Source: an uncultured Campylobacter sp. (GTDB lineage Bacteria; Campylobacterota; Campylobacteria; Campylobacterales; Campylobacteraceae). From it: a stretch of DNA of 64,000 nucleotides. Below the pieces are notes generated by a model. It saw only the letters and a program-made list of their open reading frames with translations, had not been told where the DNA came from and ran no database searches. Each line of letters starts with the position of its first letter. Within the stretch, counting starts at the first letter, position 1. The stretch spans positions 50,833 to 114,832 of the forward strand of contig CAMCEN010000005.1 of assembly GCA_945873855.1 (NCBI GenBank), read 5' to 3'. The position numbers were made by a program, and so were the translations under genes. Positions 1 to 8,222 of this stretch are shown here, in pieces.

Positions 1-339
1 AATTTCGCAAATGAAAGCTTTGCTAGGGATTTACTTGGCGTGATTGATGCCCTTGAAATGGCGCTAAATACGCAAATTAGCGAAGAAAACGAGCAAGCAA
101 AAAGCCTAAAAGAAGGCGTAAGCCTTACGATTGAGAGCTTTAAAGCTGCCCTTGCTAAGCACGGCGTAAAGATGATAGAAACTAGCGTTGGAGGCGAGTT
201 TAACCCTGAAATTCATAATGCTATGAGCTATGTAGAAAGTGATAGCATAGCAAGTGGGTTTATAGCGCAAATCTATCAAAATGGCTATATGTATAATGAG
301 CGTATTTTACGCCCAGCGATGGTGCTGATAGCTAAGTAA
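1..339 (+). CDS. grpE: GrpE nucleotide exchange factor, 5' truncated by window edge
   Basis: The reading frame is open from base 1, so the gene begins outside the window; 112 C-terminal residues are visible. GrpE is the cytoplasmic co-chaperone that releases ADP from DnaK. The visible part holds the end of the dimerising helix and the C-terminal beta domain, with family-typical stretches such as FNPEIHNAM and the ending YNERILRPAMVLIAK. dnaK follows on the same strand, as in the usual hrcA-grpE-dnaK heat-shock operon. The gap to dnaK is unusually long (about 400 bases) and holds structured non-coding sequence. Identification is secure from sequence and context. Confidence 0.95.
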   Translation, partial: NFANESFARDLLGVIDALEMALNTQISEENEQAKSLKEGVSLTIESFKAALAKHGVKMIETSVGGEFNPEIHNAMSYVESDSIASGFIAQIYQNGYMYNERILRPAMVLIAK

Positions 340-515
340 TAATTGGGGGCAAATTGTTATAGCGGACGGATTGGACTAAAATCACGGGCGGCACGCCTTG
401 GGATGAATTTTGTATTCTATTCCTATGGCGTATCGCCCACGCTTTTGGCACATTACGCCCACTCTAAAATTTGCTAGGTGGAATTCTAAAATTTAGAATT
501 CTCAAAACAATTAAA
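340..515. other. Non-coding spacer after grpE
   Basis: No credible gene is present. The stretch contains the hairpin at 386-438 and a short AT-rich inverted repeat around 481-502 (GAATTCTAAAATTTAGAATTC), a relative of the window-wide palindrome. The structured dnaK leader begins at 516. Confidence 0.6.
386..438 (+). other. Strong hairpin in the grpE-dnaK spacer
   Basis: Bases 386-390 (GGGCG) pair with 434-438 (CGCCC), and 394-397 (CGCC) pair with 427-430 (GGCG) across a symmetric 3-by-3 internal loop. The apical part also pairs imperfectly (TGGGAT-GAAT against ATTC-ATTCC). No run of T follows, so it is not a classical terminator. It may be a processing or stability signal between grpE and dnaK, or a decayed copy of another RNA element. 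Function unknown. Confidence 0.45.
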
Positions 516-712
516 TCGGTTCTAAGGTTTTGAGGTAAATTTCACTAAATACAGCGCAGGACTAGCCGTGGGGTGCCGTAGCGGTAGCGTTCAAGCGAAT
601 TTTCGCTGAATTTTTTAAGGCGATAGTCGCAGGAAAACAGCGAAAATTTCGCTTGTAAGGCACTGGGCTGTCCAAGCTGTATTTAGCGAAATTTACCCAA
701 AAACTGAACCGA
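516..712 (+). promoter_or_regulatory. Structured RNA leader of dnaK (copy 1 of a two-copy element)
   Basis: A 197-nt element ends 31 nt before the dnaK ATG. Its closing helix is 516-522 TCGGTTC with 706-712 GAACCGA. Next is a near-perfect 20-bp helix, 536-555 with 676-695. An inner arm pairs 593-608 with 638-654, and a core pairing joins GTGCC (573-577) to GGCAC (659-663). The same architecture precedes htpG at 24674-24869, with the paired bases changed but pairing kept. Unpaired core segments are conserved, for example CTAGCCGTGGGG and CGTAGCGGTAGCGTT. This is direct sequence evidence of a structured RNA. That it regulates chaperone expression is inference. A HEARO/IscB-type RNA is an alternative to test. 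Confidence 0.8.
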
Positions 713-743
713 CACAAAAAATAAAATTTTAAAAGGATAAACA

Positions 744-2624
744 ATGGCAAAAGTAATAGGAATCGACCTAGGAACAACAAACTCATGCGTAAGCGTATAT
801 GAGAGAGGTGAGAGCAAAGTAATACCAAATAAAGAAGGCAAAAACACAACTCCAAGCGTAGTGGCTTTTACTGATAAAGGCGAGATTTTAGTAGGCGATA
901 CAGCAAAACGTCAAGCAGTAACAAACCCAGAAAAAACAATCTTTTCAATCAAGCGCATCATGGGTCTAATGATGAATGAAAAAAACGCACAAGAAGCAAA
1001 ATCACGCTTGCCGTATCACATCACAGATAGAAATGGCGCATGCGCAGTAGAAATCGCAGGCAAAACCTACACCCCACAAGAAATTAGCGCAAAAGTGCTA
1101 ATGAAACTAAAAGAAGATGCTGAGGCGTATCTTGGCGAAAAGGTAGTAGATGCTGTTATTACCGTGCCAGCGTATTTTAACGACAGCCAGAGAAAAGCTA
1201 CAAAAGAAGCAGGTACAATCGCTGGGCTTAATGTACTTCGCATCATAAACGAGCCAACAGCAGCTGCGCTTGCGTATGGACTAGATAAAAAAGAAGCTGA
1301 GAAAATCGTAGTTTATGACCTAGGTGGTGGAACCTTTGATGTAACTGTGCTAGAAACTGGCGATAATGTAGTAGAAGTGCTAGCAACTGGTGGTAATGCG
1401 TTTTTAGGTGGTGATGACTTTGATAATGCGCTAATTGACTTTTTGGTTAGCGAGTTTAAAAGCGAGAGTGGAATCGATCTAAAAGGCGATGTAATGGCTC
1501 TTCAACGCCTAAAAGAAGCCGCTGAAAATGCTAAAAAAGAGCTAAGCTCTGCTATGGAGACAAATATAAATCTGCCTTTTATCACAGCTGATGCTACAGG
1601 GCCAAAGCACCTTACAAAAACTATTAGTAGAGCGAAGTTTGAAGGGCTTATAGAAAACTTCGTAAGCCAAACAATCAGCAAAATCAATGAAGTAGTAAAA
1701 GATGCAAATGTAAGCAAAAGCGATATAAAAGAAGTAGTAATGGTAGGCGGCTCGACTCGTGTGCCACTAGTCCAAGAAGAAGTAAAAAAAGCCTTTGGCA
1801 AAGAGCTAAATAAAAGCGTAAATCCTGATGAAGTAGTAGCAATCGGTGCTGCTATCCAAGGCGCTGTGATTAAAGGCGATGTAAAAGATGTGCTTTTGCT
1901 TGATGTTACGCCGCTTAGCCTTGGTATTGAGACGCTTGGTGGGGTTATGAGTAAGCTAATAGAAAAAGGCACCACAATCCCAACTAAAAAATCTCAAACC
2001 TTCTCAACCGCAGAAGATAACCAAAGTGCAGTTACTATAAATGTGCTTCAAGGCGAAAGAGAGTTTGCTAGGGATAATAAATCACTTGGAAATTTCAACT
2101 TAGAGGGCATTATGCCAGCACCGCGCGGCGTGCCACAAATAGAAGTAACCTTTGATATAGACGCAAATGGAATCTTAACCGTCTCAGCCAAAGACAAAGC
2201 TAGTGGTAAGGCGCAAAACATTACTATTTCAGGCTCAAGCGGTCTAAGCGAAGAAGAAATAAACAAAATGGTAAATGACGCAGAAGCCCACAAAGAAGAA
2301 GATAAAAAGCGCAAAGAAGCAGTAGAGGCTAGAAACGCAGCCGATAGCCTAGCTCACCAAACAGAAAAAAGCCTAGCCGAGCTTGGCGAGAAAATCGCTA
2401 GCGAAGATAGAGCAAAAATAGAGGGCGCACTAAATGATCTAAAAGATGTGCTAAAAGATGAGAGTGCTAGCAAAGAGCAAATTGATATAAAAGTAAAAGC
2501 TCTAAACGATGCTAGCCACAAGCTAGCAGAAGCTATGTATAAGCAACAAAACGAGGGCGCAAACGCCGGCGCTGAGAACAAAAAGAAAAAAGATGATGAT
2601 GTAATCGACGCTGAGGTAGAATAA
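744..2624 (+). CDS. dnaK: Molecular chaperone DnaK (Hsp70)
   Basis: This 626-residue protein has the usual length of bacterial Hsp70. The ATPase domain shows the phosphate loop [11 protein letters not shown] near the N terminus and [14 protein letters not shown] near residue 190. The interdomain linker and start of the substrate domain read [17 protein letters not shown] near residue 385, and the acidic tail ends in DDVIDAEVE. It folds and protects proteins in the cytoplasm with GrpE and DnaJ. The start follows a good ribosome site (AAAGGATAAACA). That segment is almost identical to the one before htpG, and both genes share the structured leader upstream. A palindrome-type terminator follows at 2656-2690. 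Confidence 0.99.
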   Translation: MAKVIGIDLGTTNSCVSVYERGESKVIPNKEGKNTTPSVVAFTDKGEILVGDTAKRQAVTNPEKTIFSIKRIMGLMMNEKNAQEAKSRLPYHITDRNGACAVEIAGKTYTPQEISAKVLMKLKEDAEAYLGEKVVDAVITVPAYFNDSQRKATKEAGTIAGLNVLRIINEPTAAALAYGLDKKEAEKIVVYDLGGGTFDVTVLETGDNVVEVLATGGNAFLGGDDFDNALIDFLVSEFKSESGIDLKGDVMALQRLKEAAENAKKELSSAMETNINLPFITADATGPKHLTKTISRAKFEGLIENFVSQTISKINEVVKDANVSKSDIKEVVMVGGSTRVPLVQEEVKKAFGKELNKSVNPDEVVAIGAAIQGAVIKGDVKDVLLLDVTPLSLGIETLGGVMSKLIEKGTTIPTKKSQTFSTAEDNQSAVTINVLQGEREFARDNKSLGNFNLEGIMPAPRGVPQIEVTFDIDANGILTVSAKDKASGKAQNITISGSSGLSEEEINKMVNDAEAHKEEDKKRKEAVEARNAADSLAHQTEKSLAELGEKIASEDRAKIEGALNDLKDVLKDESASKEQIDIKVKALNDASHKLAEAMYKQQNEGANAGAENKKKKDDDVIDAEVE

Positions 2625-2655
2625 TAGCTTAGCATAAATCTTAGCATAAACCTTG

Positions 2656-2690
2656 GGGAATTCTAGATTATTTCTAGAATTCCCTTTTTT
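2656..2690 (+). terminator. Terminator built from the GAATTCTAGA palindrome
   Basis: GGGAATTCTAGA and TCTAGAATTCCC flank a 5-base loop (TTATT) and are followed by six T. This is a textbook intrinsic terminator 30 bases after dnaK. It is made of two half copies of the window-wide palindrome opened by a short loop. Confidence 0.85.
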
Positions 2691-2986
2691 ATTTCACTAT
2701 TTTTTTAAAATTTTTTAAAGCAATATAAAATCTAGAATTCCTTATCTTTAATCTACTCTTTTTTAATCTAGAAAATCTAGAATTCCTAGTGTATTTTAGG
2801 AATTCTAGATTTTGCTGTCTTTTAATCTAGGAATTCTAGAATTCCTTATAAAATTGATTAGGAATTCTAGAATTCCTAGGGATTATAAAGATAAGATTAA
2901 AGATTATATCTGTAAGTTTTAAAAAAAGGCTACTCTTAGGAAAATTCCTAAGAGTAGGGAGACTTAAGCCCTAGCAAAATTAGGCA
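2691..2986. repeat. Palindrome-rich intergenic region between dnaK and dcu
   Basis: No gene is seen. The stretch holds several copies of the TCTAGAATTC family, including GGAATTCTAGAATTCC-type copies around 2829-2880. A C-T-rich inverted repeat (CTACTCTTAGGAAAATTCCTAAGAGTAG, seen as two arms at 2930-2957) may terminate the convergent transporter gene. Confidence 0.7.
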
Positions 2987-4669
2987 TTAAGCAAAATAGC
3001 CATAAAGACCAGCTAGGATGTATCCTGCCACGCATGAGAAAAATACGCCAATTAGTCCTGGGAAGATAAAGCTGTGGTTAATAACATATTTGCCTATGCG
3101 TGTTGTGCCTGAGCGGTCAAACTGAATGCCAGCCAAATCGCTTGGGTAAGTAGGCAAGATATAATATCCATAGCAAGCAGGAGCAAATGCTAGGATAATC
3201 GCAGGGCTTACGCCGATTGCAAGTGCTAGTGGAACGAAAGCCACAAGCGCAGCTGCTTGGCTATTAACAAATTTTGAGATAAGCAGTAACATGATAGCAT
3301 AAGTCCATGGATGCTCTTTTACAATATCGCCTAGGACTGCTTTCATCATCGGAGTATGAACGCCAAACATAGTCTCAGCCATCCAAGAAATACCAAATAC
3401 CGCAACAAGCGCAATCATACCAGAGCGGAATACTTCGTTTTTGCTGATGTTAGCAGCGTTTGTGCCAGTTACGATAAGGATAATCGCACCTGCTAGAAGC
3501 ATGAATATTTGGATTACATGAACCATGCTAAGTTTGCTTGTGCTTTTTGTTTTGTTTGCTAGACTGATGTGAGAGTCTGGGTAGTTTTTAACAGATCCAT
3601 CAGCCAAAGTGTAGTTTACACCATTATCATCTACACTTAGAGTGGCTGTGCTGCCATCTTTGTTTGTGATAGTCATGCTTGAGATATTATCTGAGTAGTT
3701 TTTGATTTTACCACCAGCTACATTTACGCTAGCTTCAACTCCGCCAACGCTGATTTTAGCGTCTTTTAGACTGATTTTTTCTACTACTTTATTTTCAGCT
3801 GTATTTGCGATGATTTCTACCACAGCAGCATCTTTTGTGCTAGGCCAGCTTGGGCGTAGGTTGCTCCAGTATCCCAGAATTGCTACTATTGCGATAGTTG
3901 CGAAGAATATCCACATCGCAGCCCAGCTCTTACCAGGCAGCTTTTTGTTAAGTAAAGTAGCGTTATCATCAGCGCCGTAAATGTATTTTCTTTGCTCAGG
4001 ATCAGCGATTTTTGCTTGAAACTCTGGGTCTTTATCAAGGTCTTTTCCCCTAAACCAAGAGAAAATTCCCACACAAAGCACACCAAAATAAGTAGCTGGA
4101 ATAGTGATTTTAAGTAGATCTACATAGCCATCAAAGCCAGCAAGCTTACTATCAGCTGCTAGCAAAAACGCTGTAAGGCTCACAACTGCCACTGAAACAG
4201 GGCTAGCGATGATACCCATTTGCGCTGCGATTGTGCTAGCTGCCATTGGACGCTCTGGGCGGATATTGTTTTTGATAGCTATATCGTAGATAATAGGCAA
4301 AATCGTATAAACAACATGTCCAGTACCACAAAGTATAGTAAGTGTGCTAGTAACAAATGGAGCTAGTATGCTTACATATTTTGGATTGCGGCGGAGTATT
4401 CTCTCAGCGATTTGTAGCATAACGTCCAAACCACCGCTTGATTGCAGTGTAGCAGAAGCGACCACCACAGCTAGGATAACTAGCATAACATCGATTGCTG
4501 GTTTGCCAGGCTGAATGCCAAAACAAAAAACCAGAACTAAAAGTCCCACGCCACCAAGCATACCAAGGGCAACACCACCCTTTTTGGCACCATAGAACAA
4601 ACAAATAAGTACGATGGCAAGCTGTATGATAAACTGCGTGCCCTCACTAAGATTCATTAAAAATTCCAT
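2987..4669 (-). CDS. dcuB: Anaerobic C4-dicarboxylate transporter, Dcu family, with internal insertion
   Basis: A 560-residue multi-pass inner-membrane protein of the DcuA/DcuB family, which exchanges fumarate, aspartate and succinate during anaerobic respiration. Family signatures include [17 protein letters not shown] near residue 115, the [19 protein letters not shown] segment near 145-160, and [25 protein letters not shown] near the end. E. coli DcuB has about 446 residues. The excess is a soluble, lysine- and glycine-containing insert at about 271-380 between two hydrophobic segments. The start is supported by AAAGGA seven bases upstream. The symbol dcuB is the closest family name; DcuA is possible. 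Confidence 0.88.
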   Translation of the reverse strand: MEFLMNLSEGTQFIIQLAIVLICLFYGAKKGGVALGMLGGVGLLVLVFCFGIQPGKPAIDVMLVILAVVVASATLQSSGGLDVMLQIAERILRRNPKYVSILAPFVTSTLTILCGTGHVVYTILPIIYDIAIKNNIRPERPMAASTIAAQMGIIASPVSVAVVSLTAFLLAADSKLAGFDGYVDLLKITIPATYFGVLCVGIFSWFRGKDLDKDPEFQAKIADPEQRKYIYGADDNATLLNKKLPGKSWAAMWIFFATIAIVAILGYWSNLRPSWPSTKDAAVVEIIANTAENKVVEKISLKDAKISVGGVEASVNVAGGKIKNYSDNISSMTITNKDGSTATLSVDDNGVNYTLADGSVKNYPDSHISLANKTKSTSKLSMVHVIQIFMLLAGAIILIVTGTNAANISKNEVFRSGMIALVAVFGISWMAETMFGVHTPMMKAVLGDIVKEHPWTYAIMLLLISKFVNSQAAALVAFVPLALAIGVSPAIILAFAPACYGYYILPTYPSDLAGIQFDRSGTTRIGKYVINHSFIFPGLIGVFFSCVAGYILAGLYGYFA

Positions 4670-4839
4670 GAATCATCCTTTCTGTATAATGTGTGTGGCT
4701 TAATTGTAGTTCAAATTACTTTACGAAATACTTAAAAGTTTGAAAAATTCAATTTTTATTAATTTTAGCTAAAATTGCGAAAATCAGGGAACATTTTTTG
4801 CTAATTAACATCTAGAAATTTTTAAAACAAAGGTCTAGC

Positions 4840-4991
4840 ATGCAAGAAAGCAAAGAGTGTTTTGGGCTAAAAAATAGGGTTACAGAGCTCTTTGAAGCGA
4901 TTTTTGAGCTAAAAGCCAAGATAAAAAAGTGCTGAAAATAGATGAAATCACAAATGAGTTTTTGCTTGACTTTGAAAATGCTAATAAATAG
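4840..4991 (+). pseudogene. Small protein readable only through a -1 frameshift
   Basis: ATG at 4840 (AAAGG nine bases upstream) opens a 31-codon frame ending at TGA 4933-4935. At 4923-4929 the zero-frame codons give the heptamer A AAA AAG, the classical -1 slip site. Reading on in the -1 frame gives VLKIDEITNEFLLDFENANK and a stop at 4991. The combined product is about 50 residues, charged and helical, with no recognised family. It could be a true programmed frameshift, a recent indel in a run of six A, or a sequencing error. It lies 17 bases before the TSUP permease gene. Confidence 0.5.
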
Positions 4992-5008
4992 TTATAAGGA
5001 ATTCTCTA

Positions 5009-5770
5009 ATGGAAGATCTCTCACTCTGGATTTATATAGCGATGTTTGGCGTGGCTTTTGTAGCTGGGTTTGTAGATGCTATTGCTGGTGGTGGAGGGCT
5101 TATTACCATACCTATGCTTATGGCTGTGGGCTTGCCACCGCATGTAGCACTGGCAACAAATAAATTCCAAGCCCTTTGGGGCACGGCTATGGCTAGCTGG
5201 CACTTTGCTCGCTCTGGGCTTTTGGATTTTAGGAGGGTTATTATCCCTTCGCTGTGGGTTTTTGTCTGTTCTGGGCTTGGCAGTTTAGCGGTGCTTTCAA
5301 TTAGCCCTGAGTATTTGCGCGCGGTAATTCCATTTTTGCTAATTGCGATTTTTTTGTATGTGCTTTTTAGCCGGGGAGTAGGCCAGAGCGACAGGGACGC
5401 AAAGCTAAAACCTTTTATATTTTATTTTATTTTTGGTGCTGCTATTGGCTTTTATGATGGATTTTTGGGGCCTGGGACTGGTAGCTTTTGGACCTTTGCT
5501 TTGGTTGCGATTTTGGGCTTAGAGATGAAAAAGGCTGTGGCTCAAACCAAGGTTTTAAACCTTGCTTCAAATGTTTTTTCTTTTATAGTTTTTGCTTTTA
5601 GTGGTAATATTTTGTGGTTACTTGGTATCACAATGGCAATAGCGCAAATAATCGGCGCAAGGCTAGGGGCAGCAATGGTGGTAAAAAAAGAAGTTCATTT
5701 TGTAAAAAAAGTCTTTTTAATCGCTGTTTTTGCTAGCATTTGTAAACTTATTTATGATTTGGTGAAATAG
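5009..5770 (+). CDS. TSUP family permease (TauE/SafE, DUF81)
   Basis: A 253-residue membrane protein with about seven hydrophobic segments. The start of the family repeat is visible as FVAGFVDAIAGGGGLITIPML near residues 14-35, and the second half has GFYDGFLGPGTGSFW near 150-165. TSUP proteins move sulfur-containing or organic anions such as sulfite, sulfoacetate or taurine across the inner membrane; the substrate here cannot be read from sequence. The start at 5009 follows AAGGA with good spacing. Neighbours give no clear metabolic partner. Palindromes follow the stop codon. Confidence 0.88.
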   Translation: MEDLSLWIYIAMFGVAFVAGFVDAIAGGGGLITIPMLMAVGLPPHVALATNKFQALWGTAMASWHFARSGLLDFRRVIIPSLWVFVCSGLGSLAVLSISPEYLRAVIPFLLIAIFLYVLFSRGVGQSDRDAKLKPFIFYFIFGAAIGFYDGFLGPGTGSFWTFALVAILGLEMKKAVAQTKVLNLASNVFSFIVFAFSGNILWLLGITMAIAQIIGARLGAAMVVKKEVHFVKKVFLIAVFASICKLIYDLVK

Positions 5771-5945
5771 TTTTTTAATCTTGCTTAATTTTTCTAAGGA
5801 ATTCTAGATTTTAGATTTTGGGAATTCTAGATTTTGCCTTAGGGAATTCTAGTTCATCTTGGGAATTCTAGAATTCTAAAATTCTAGAATTCCTAGCAAA
5901 AATCTCTACCTTTATCTTAGGAATTCTAGAATTCCCTAGATTTCA
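5771..5945. repeat. Cluster of GAATTCTAGA palindromes
   Basis: At least five half or full palindromes (for example CTAGAATTCTAAAATTCTAGAATTCC near 5867-5896, read as two arms) lie between the permease and the arsR promoter. No coding potential is seen. Confidence 0.8.
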
Positions 5946-5968
5946 GCTTACTTTAATCTTTATAGTTT

Positions 5969-6001
5969 TATAATCTCATATATGAAAATATATTTATATA
6001 T
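5969..6001 (+). promoter_or_regulatory. arsR-ATPase promoter with candidate ArsR/SmtB operator
   Basis: A TATAAT box lies at 5969-5974. At 5978-6001 an AT-rich imperfect inverted repeat, ATATATGAAAA facing TATTTATATAT, resembles the 12-12 operators of zinc sensors of the CzrA/SmtB type and would cover the transcription start. Autoregulation by the adjacent repressor is the expected logic; this is inference from layout. Confidence 0.5.
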
Positions 6002-6027
6002 TTAAATAAACAAAAAAAGGAGTAAAA

Positions 6028-6357
6028 ATGGCAAAAGAAATGCTAGAAAAGCACAGCTGTAATCTAAATGATATCCCAAGCGATGATGAGCTTTTGAATT
6101 TAGCTGAGCTTTTTAAGGTTTTTGGCGATAGTGCTAGGGTAAAAATTCTCTTAGCTCTTTTTCAAAGTGAGTTTTGCGTGACGCATTTGGCACAAATCAC
6201 TGGGCTTTCATCCTCAGCGACCTCTCATCAGCTACGCATTTTAAAATCCGCTGGTTTAGTGAAGTTTCGCAGAGAGGGCAAACAGCTTTTTTATTCTCTA
6301 AGCGATGCGCATGTATATTCTATACTTAAAGCTGGCTTAGAGCATATCAGCGAATAG
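6028..6357 (+). CDS. ArsR/SmtB family zinc-responsive repressor
   Basis: This 109-residue winged-helix protein carries the recognition helix segment TGLSSSATSHQLRILKSAGLV. The C-terminal helix reads SDAHVYSILKAGLEHISE and preserves the spacing D-x-H-x10-H-x2-E of the alpha-5 zinc site of SmtB (D104, H106, H117, E120). The alpha-3 site is reduced to one cysteine (EFCVTHLA), so zinc or cobalt sensing at alpha-5 is more likely than cadmium or lead sensing. It is followed after eight bases by a P-type ATPase and probably represses that operon until metal is in excess. Confidence 0.9.
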   Translation: MAKEMLEKHSCNLNDIPSDDELLNLAELFKVFGDSARVKILLALFQSEFCVTHLAQITGLSSSATSHQLRILKSAGLVKFRREGKQLFYSLSDAHVYSILKAGLEHISE

Positions 6358-6365
6358 GGGGCAAA

Positions 6366-8222
6366 ATGCTAAAAAGAATTATTATTTCATTATTTTTACT
6401 GATTTTTGGCTTTGTTTTAAGCTATTTTAATTTTAATGAGCTTTATAGCAAGGCTGCTTTTTTAATAGCGTTTATTTTGTGTGGATATAGCGTGGTTTTT
6501 GCTGGGTTAAAAAGCCTTGCAAATATCTTTAAAGGGCGTTTTAGCAAAATTTTTGATGAAAATGTGCTAATGAGCATTGCTTGTTTTGGTGCATTTGCGC
6601 TAGGAGAGTGGGCTGAGGCAGCTGCTATTATGGTATTTTATATGATAGGCGAGTATTTTAATGACCTTGCTATCACTCGCTCAAAAGACGCTATAAAAGA
6701 GCTTGTAGCACTTCGCCCACGCACAGCCTTGCTGCTAAAAGGGGGCATTTGCAAAGAAGTGCTAGCAAGCGAGGTAAAAATAGGCGATGAGATAGAGTTA
6801 AGAGCTGGTATGAGAGTAGCCCTTGATAGCGAGGTTATTAGCGGCAAGGCCTTTGTGGATACCTCTGCTATAACAGGCGAGAGCCTGCCAAGGGAGGTTG
6901 AAACTGGCGATATTTTACTAGCTGGCTTTGTGCTAAAAGATGGCACACTTAGAGCCAAGGCTAGCGCATGCGAGAGCCAGTCAGCCCTAGCTAGAATAAG
7001 CAAGCTCATTGAACATGCTAGCGCAAACAAAAGCCCACACGAGCGTTTTATCAGCCGTTTTGCCCGTGTTTATACGCCTGTGGTAGTGATTTTAGCAGGC
7101 TTAATTGCTTTTATTTTGCCTTTTATTTTTGATGAAGGCTTTGCGGCTGGGGGCTTTGAGGTGTGGGCAAATAGGGCTTTAATCTTTCTAGTGATTTCTT
7201 GTCCTTGTGCCTTGGTAATTTCGGTGCCACTGGCGTTTTTTGCTGGCATAGGCGCTGCTAGCAAGGCTGGAATTCTCATCCGCTCATCAGCTGTGCTAAG
7301 CACGCTAGCTAGGAGCAAAAGCTTTATTTTTGATAAAACCGGCACGCTTACAAAAGGCGTTTTTAACCTTAATTTAGTATGTAGCGACAAGCTAAGTGAT
7401 AAAGACTTTATAGCCCACGCAGCTCACGCCACAAGCTCATCAAACCACCCAGTAGCAAAGAGCTTAGGTGCAGCGCATGCTAAAATGCAGCCTGATTGTA
7501 AGCTTTGTGGTAAGTATGAGTGCAATGAACTCTCAGGTCTTGGCGTAAGGGCAAAATCAAGCAGCGATGAGCTGCTAGCTGGCAATGCTAAGCTTATGAA
7601 AGACTGCTCTATAAGCGACTTTAAGTATAGCTGTGAGCATGAGGGCAGTATAATTCACCTTGCGCTAAATGGACGCTATAAGGGTCATGCGCTGCTTGGT
7701 GATGAGCTAAAAAGTGGCGCAAAAGAGATGATAGAGGGTCTTAAAAACGCTGGCATAAACACGCTCATGCTAACAGGAGATAATGAAATAGCCGCAAAGG
7801 CTGTGGCTAAGGAGCTTGGTATTGATAGATTTTATGCTGGGCTTTTGCCAGAGCAAAAGCTAGAGCTTTTAGAGCGTGAGCTTGGCGGTGGTGTGGTGGC
7901 CTTTGTGGGTGATGGTATAAATGACGCAGCTGCGCTTGCTAGGGCTGATGTGGGCATAGCGATAAACGCACAAGACGCAGCCGCAAGTGCTGCTGATGTG
8001 GTGATAATAAATGGCGATATAAGGGCACTTAGCAAGGCTTTTGGCATAGCAAAGCGTAGCAGGGGCATTGCGTGGGAGAATATCACTTTTGCTCTTGGCT
8101 CAAAGATCGTTATAATGGTTCTTGGAGCGGTGGGGCTAGCTGGGATTTGGGCGGCTGTTTTTGCCGATGTGGGAGTAAGCCTGCTATGTGTGCTAAATGC
8201 GATAAGGGCTGGGCGAAAGTAG
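6366..8222 (+). CDS. P1B-type heavy-metal efflux ATPase (ZntA/CadA type)
   Basis: A 618-residue inner-membrane pump. Motifs are TGES near 170, the ion-binding SCPCAL at 278-283, the phosphorylation site DKTGTLT at 323-329, the HP dipeptide at 361-362, GDGINDAAAL at 516-525, and a last helix with an aspartate in FADVGVSLL, as in zinc and cadmium pumps. There is no N-terminal CxxC metal-binding domain. Instead, the nucleotide-binding domain contains CKLCGKYEC near 378-386, which is unusual. Transcribed with the zinc-type repressor, so zinc, cadmium or cobalt export is expected. Confidence 0.92.
   Translation: MLKRIIISLFLLIFGFVLSYFNFNELYSKAAFLIAFILCGYSVVFAGLKSLANIFKGRFSKIFDENVLMSIACFGAFALGEWAEAAAIMVFYMIGEYFNDLAITRSKDAIKELVALRPRTALLLKGGICKEVLASEVKIGDEIELRAGMRVALDSEVISGKAFVDTSAITGESLPREVETGDILLAGFVLKDGTLRAKASACESQSALARISKLIEHASANKSPHERFISRFARVYTPVVVILAGLIAFILPFIFDEGFAAGGFEVWANRALIFLVISCPCALVISVPLAFFAGIGAASKAGILIRSSAVLSTLARSKSFIFDKTGTLTKGVFNLNLVCSDKLSDKDFIAHAAHATSSSNHPVAKSLGAAHAKMQPDCKLCGKYECNELSGLGVRAKSSSDELLAGNAKLMKDCSISDFKYSCEHEGSIIHLALNGRYKGHALLGDELKSGAKEMIEGLKNAGINTLMLTGDNEIAAKAVAKELGIDRFYAGLLPEQKLELLERELGGGVVAFVGDGINDAAALARADVGIAINAQDAAASAADVVIINGDIRALSKAFGIAKRSRGIAWENITFALGSKIVIMVLGAVGLAGIWAAVFADVGVSLLCVLNAIRAGRK

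Noticed and set aside
516..712. IscB/HEARO mobile RNA system
   Set aside because: The conserved core has a similar feel, but no HNH or RuvC-type protein is nearby, both copies have the same distance and ribosome site relative to chaperone genes, and I cannot run the covariance search. Kept only as an alternative.
744..2624. Long antisense frames within dnaK, speA, fapA and nusA
   Set aside because: They follow from codon bias of the sense genes, are rich in Ser/Leu, lack ribosome sites and have no recognisable family.
4942..5163. Open frame overlapping the TSUP permease start
   Set aside because: Out of frame with the permease, rich in Cys and Tyr from the GGTGGTGG region, with no ribosome site; better explained as a shadow.
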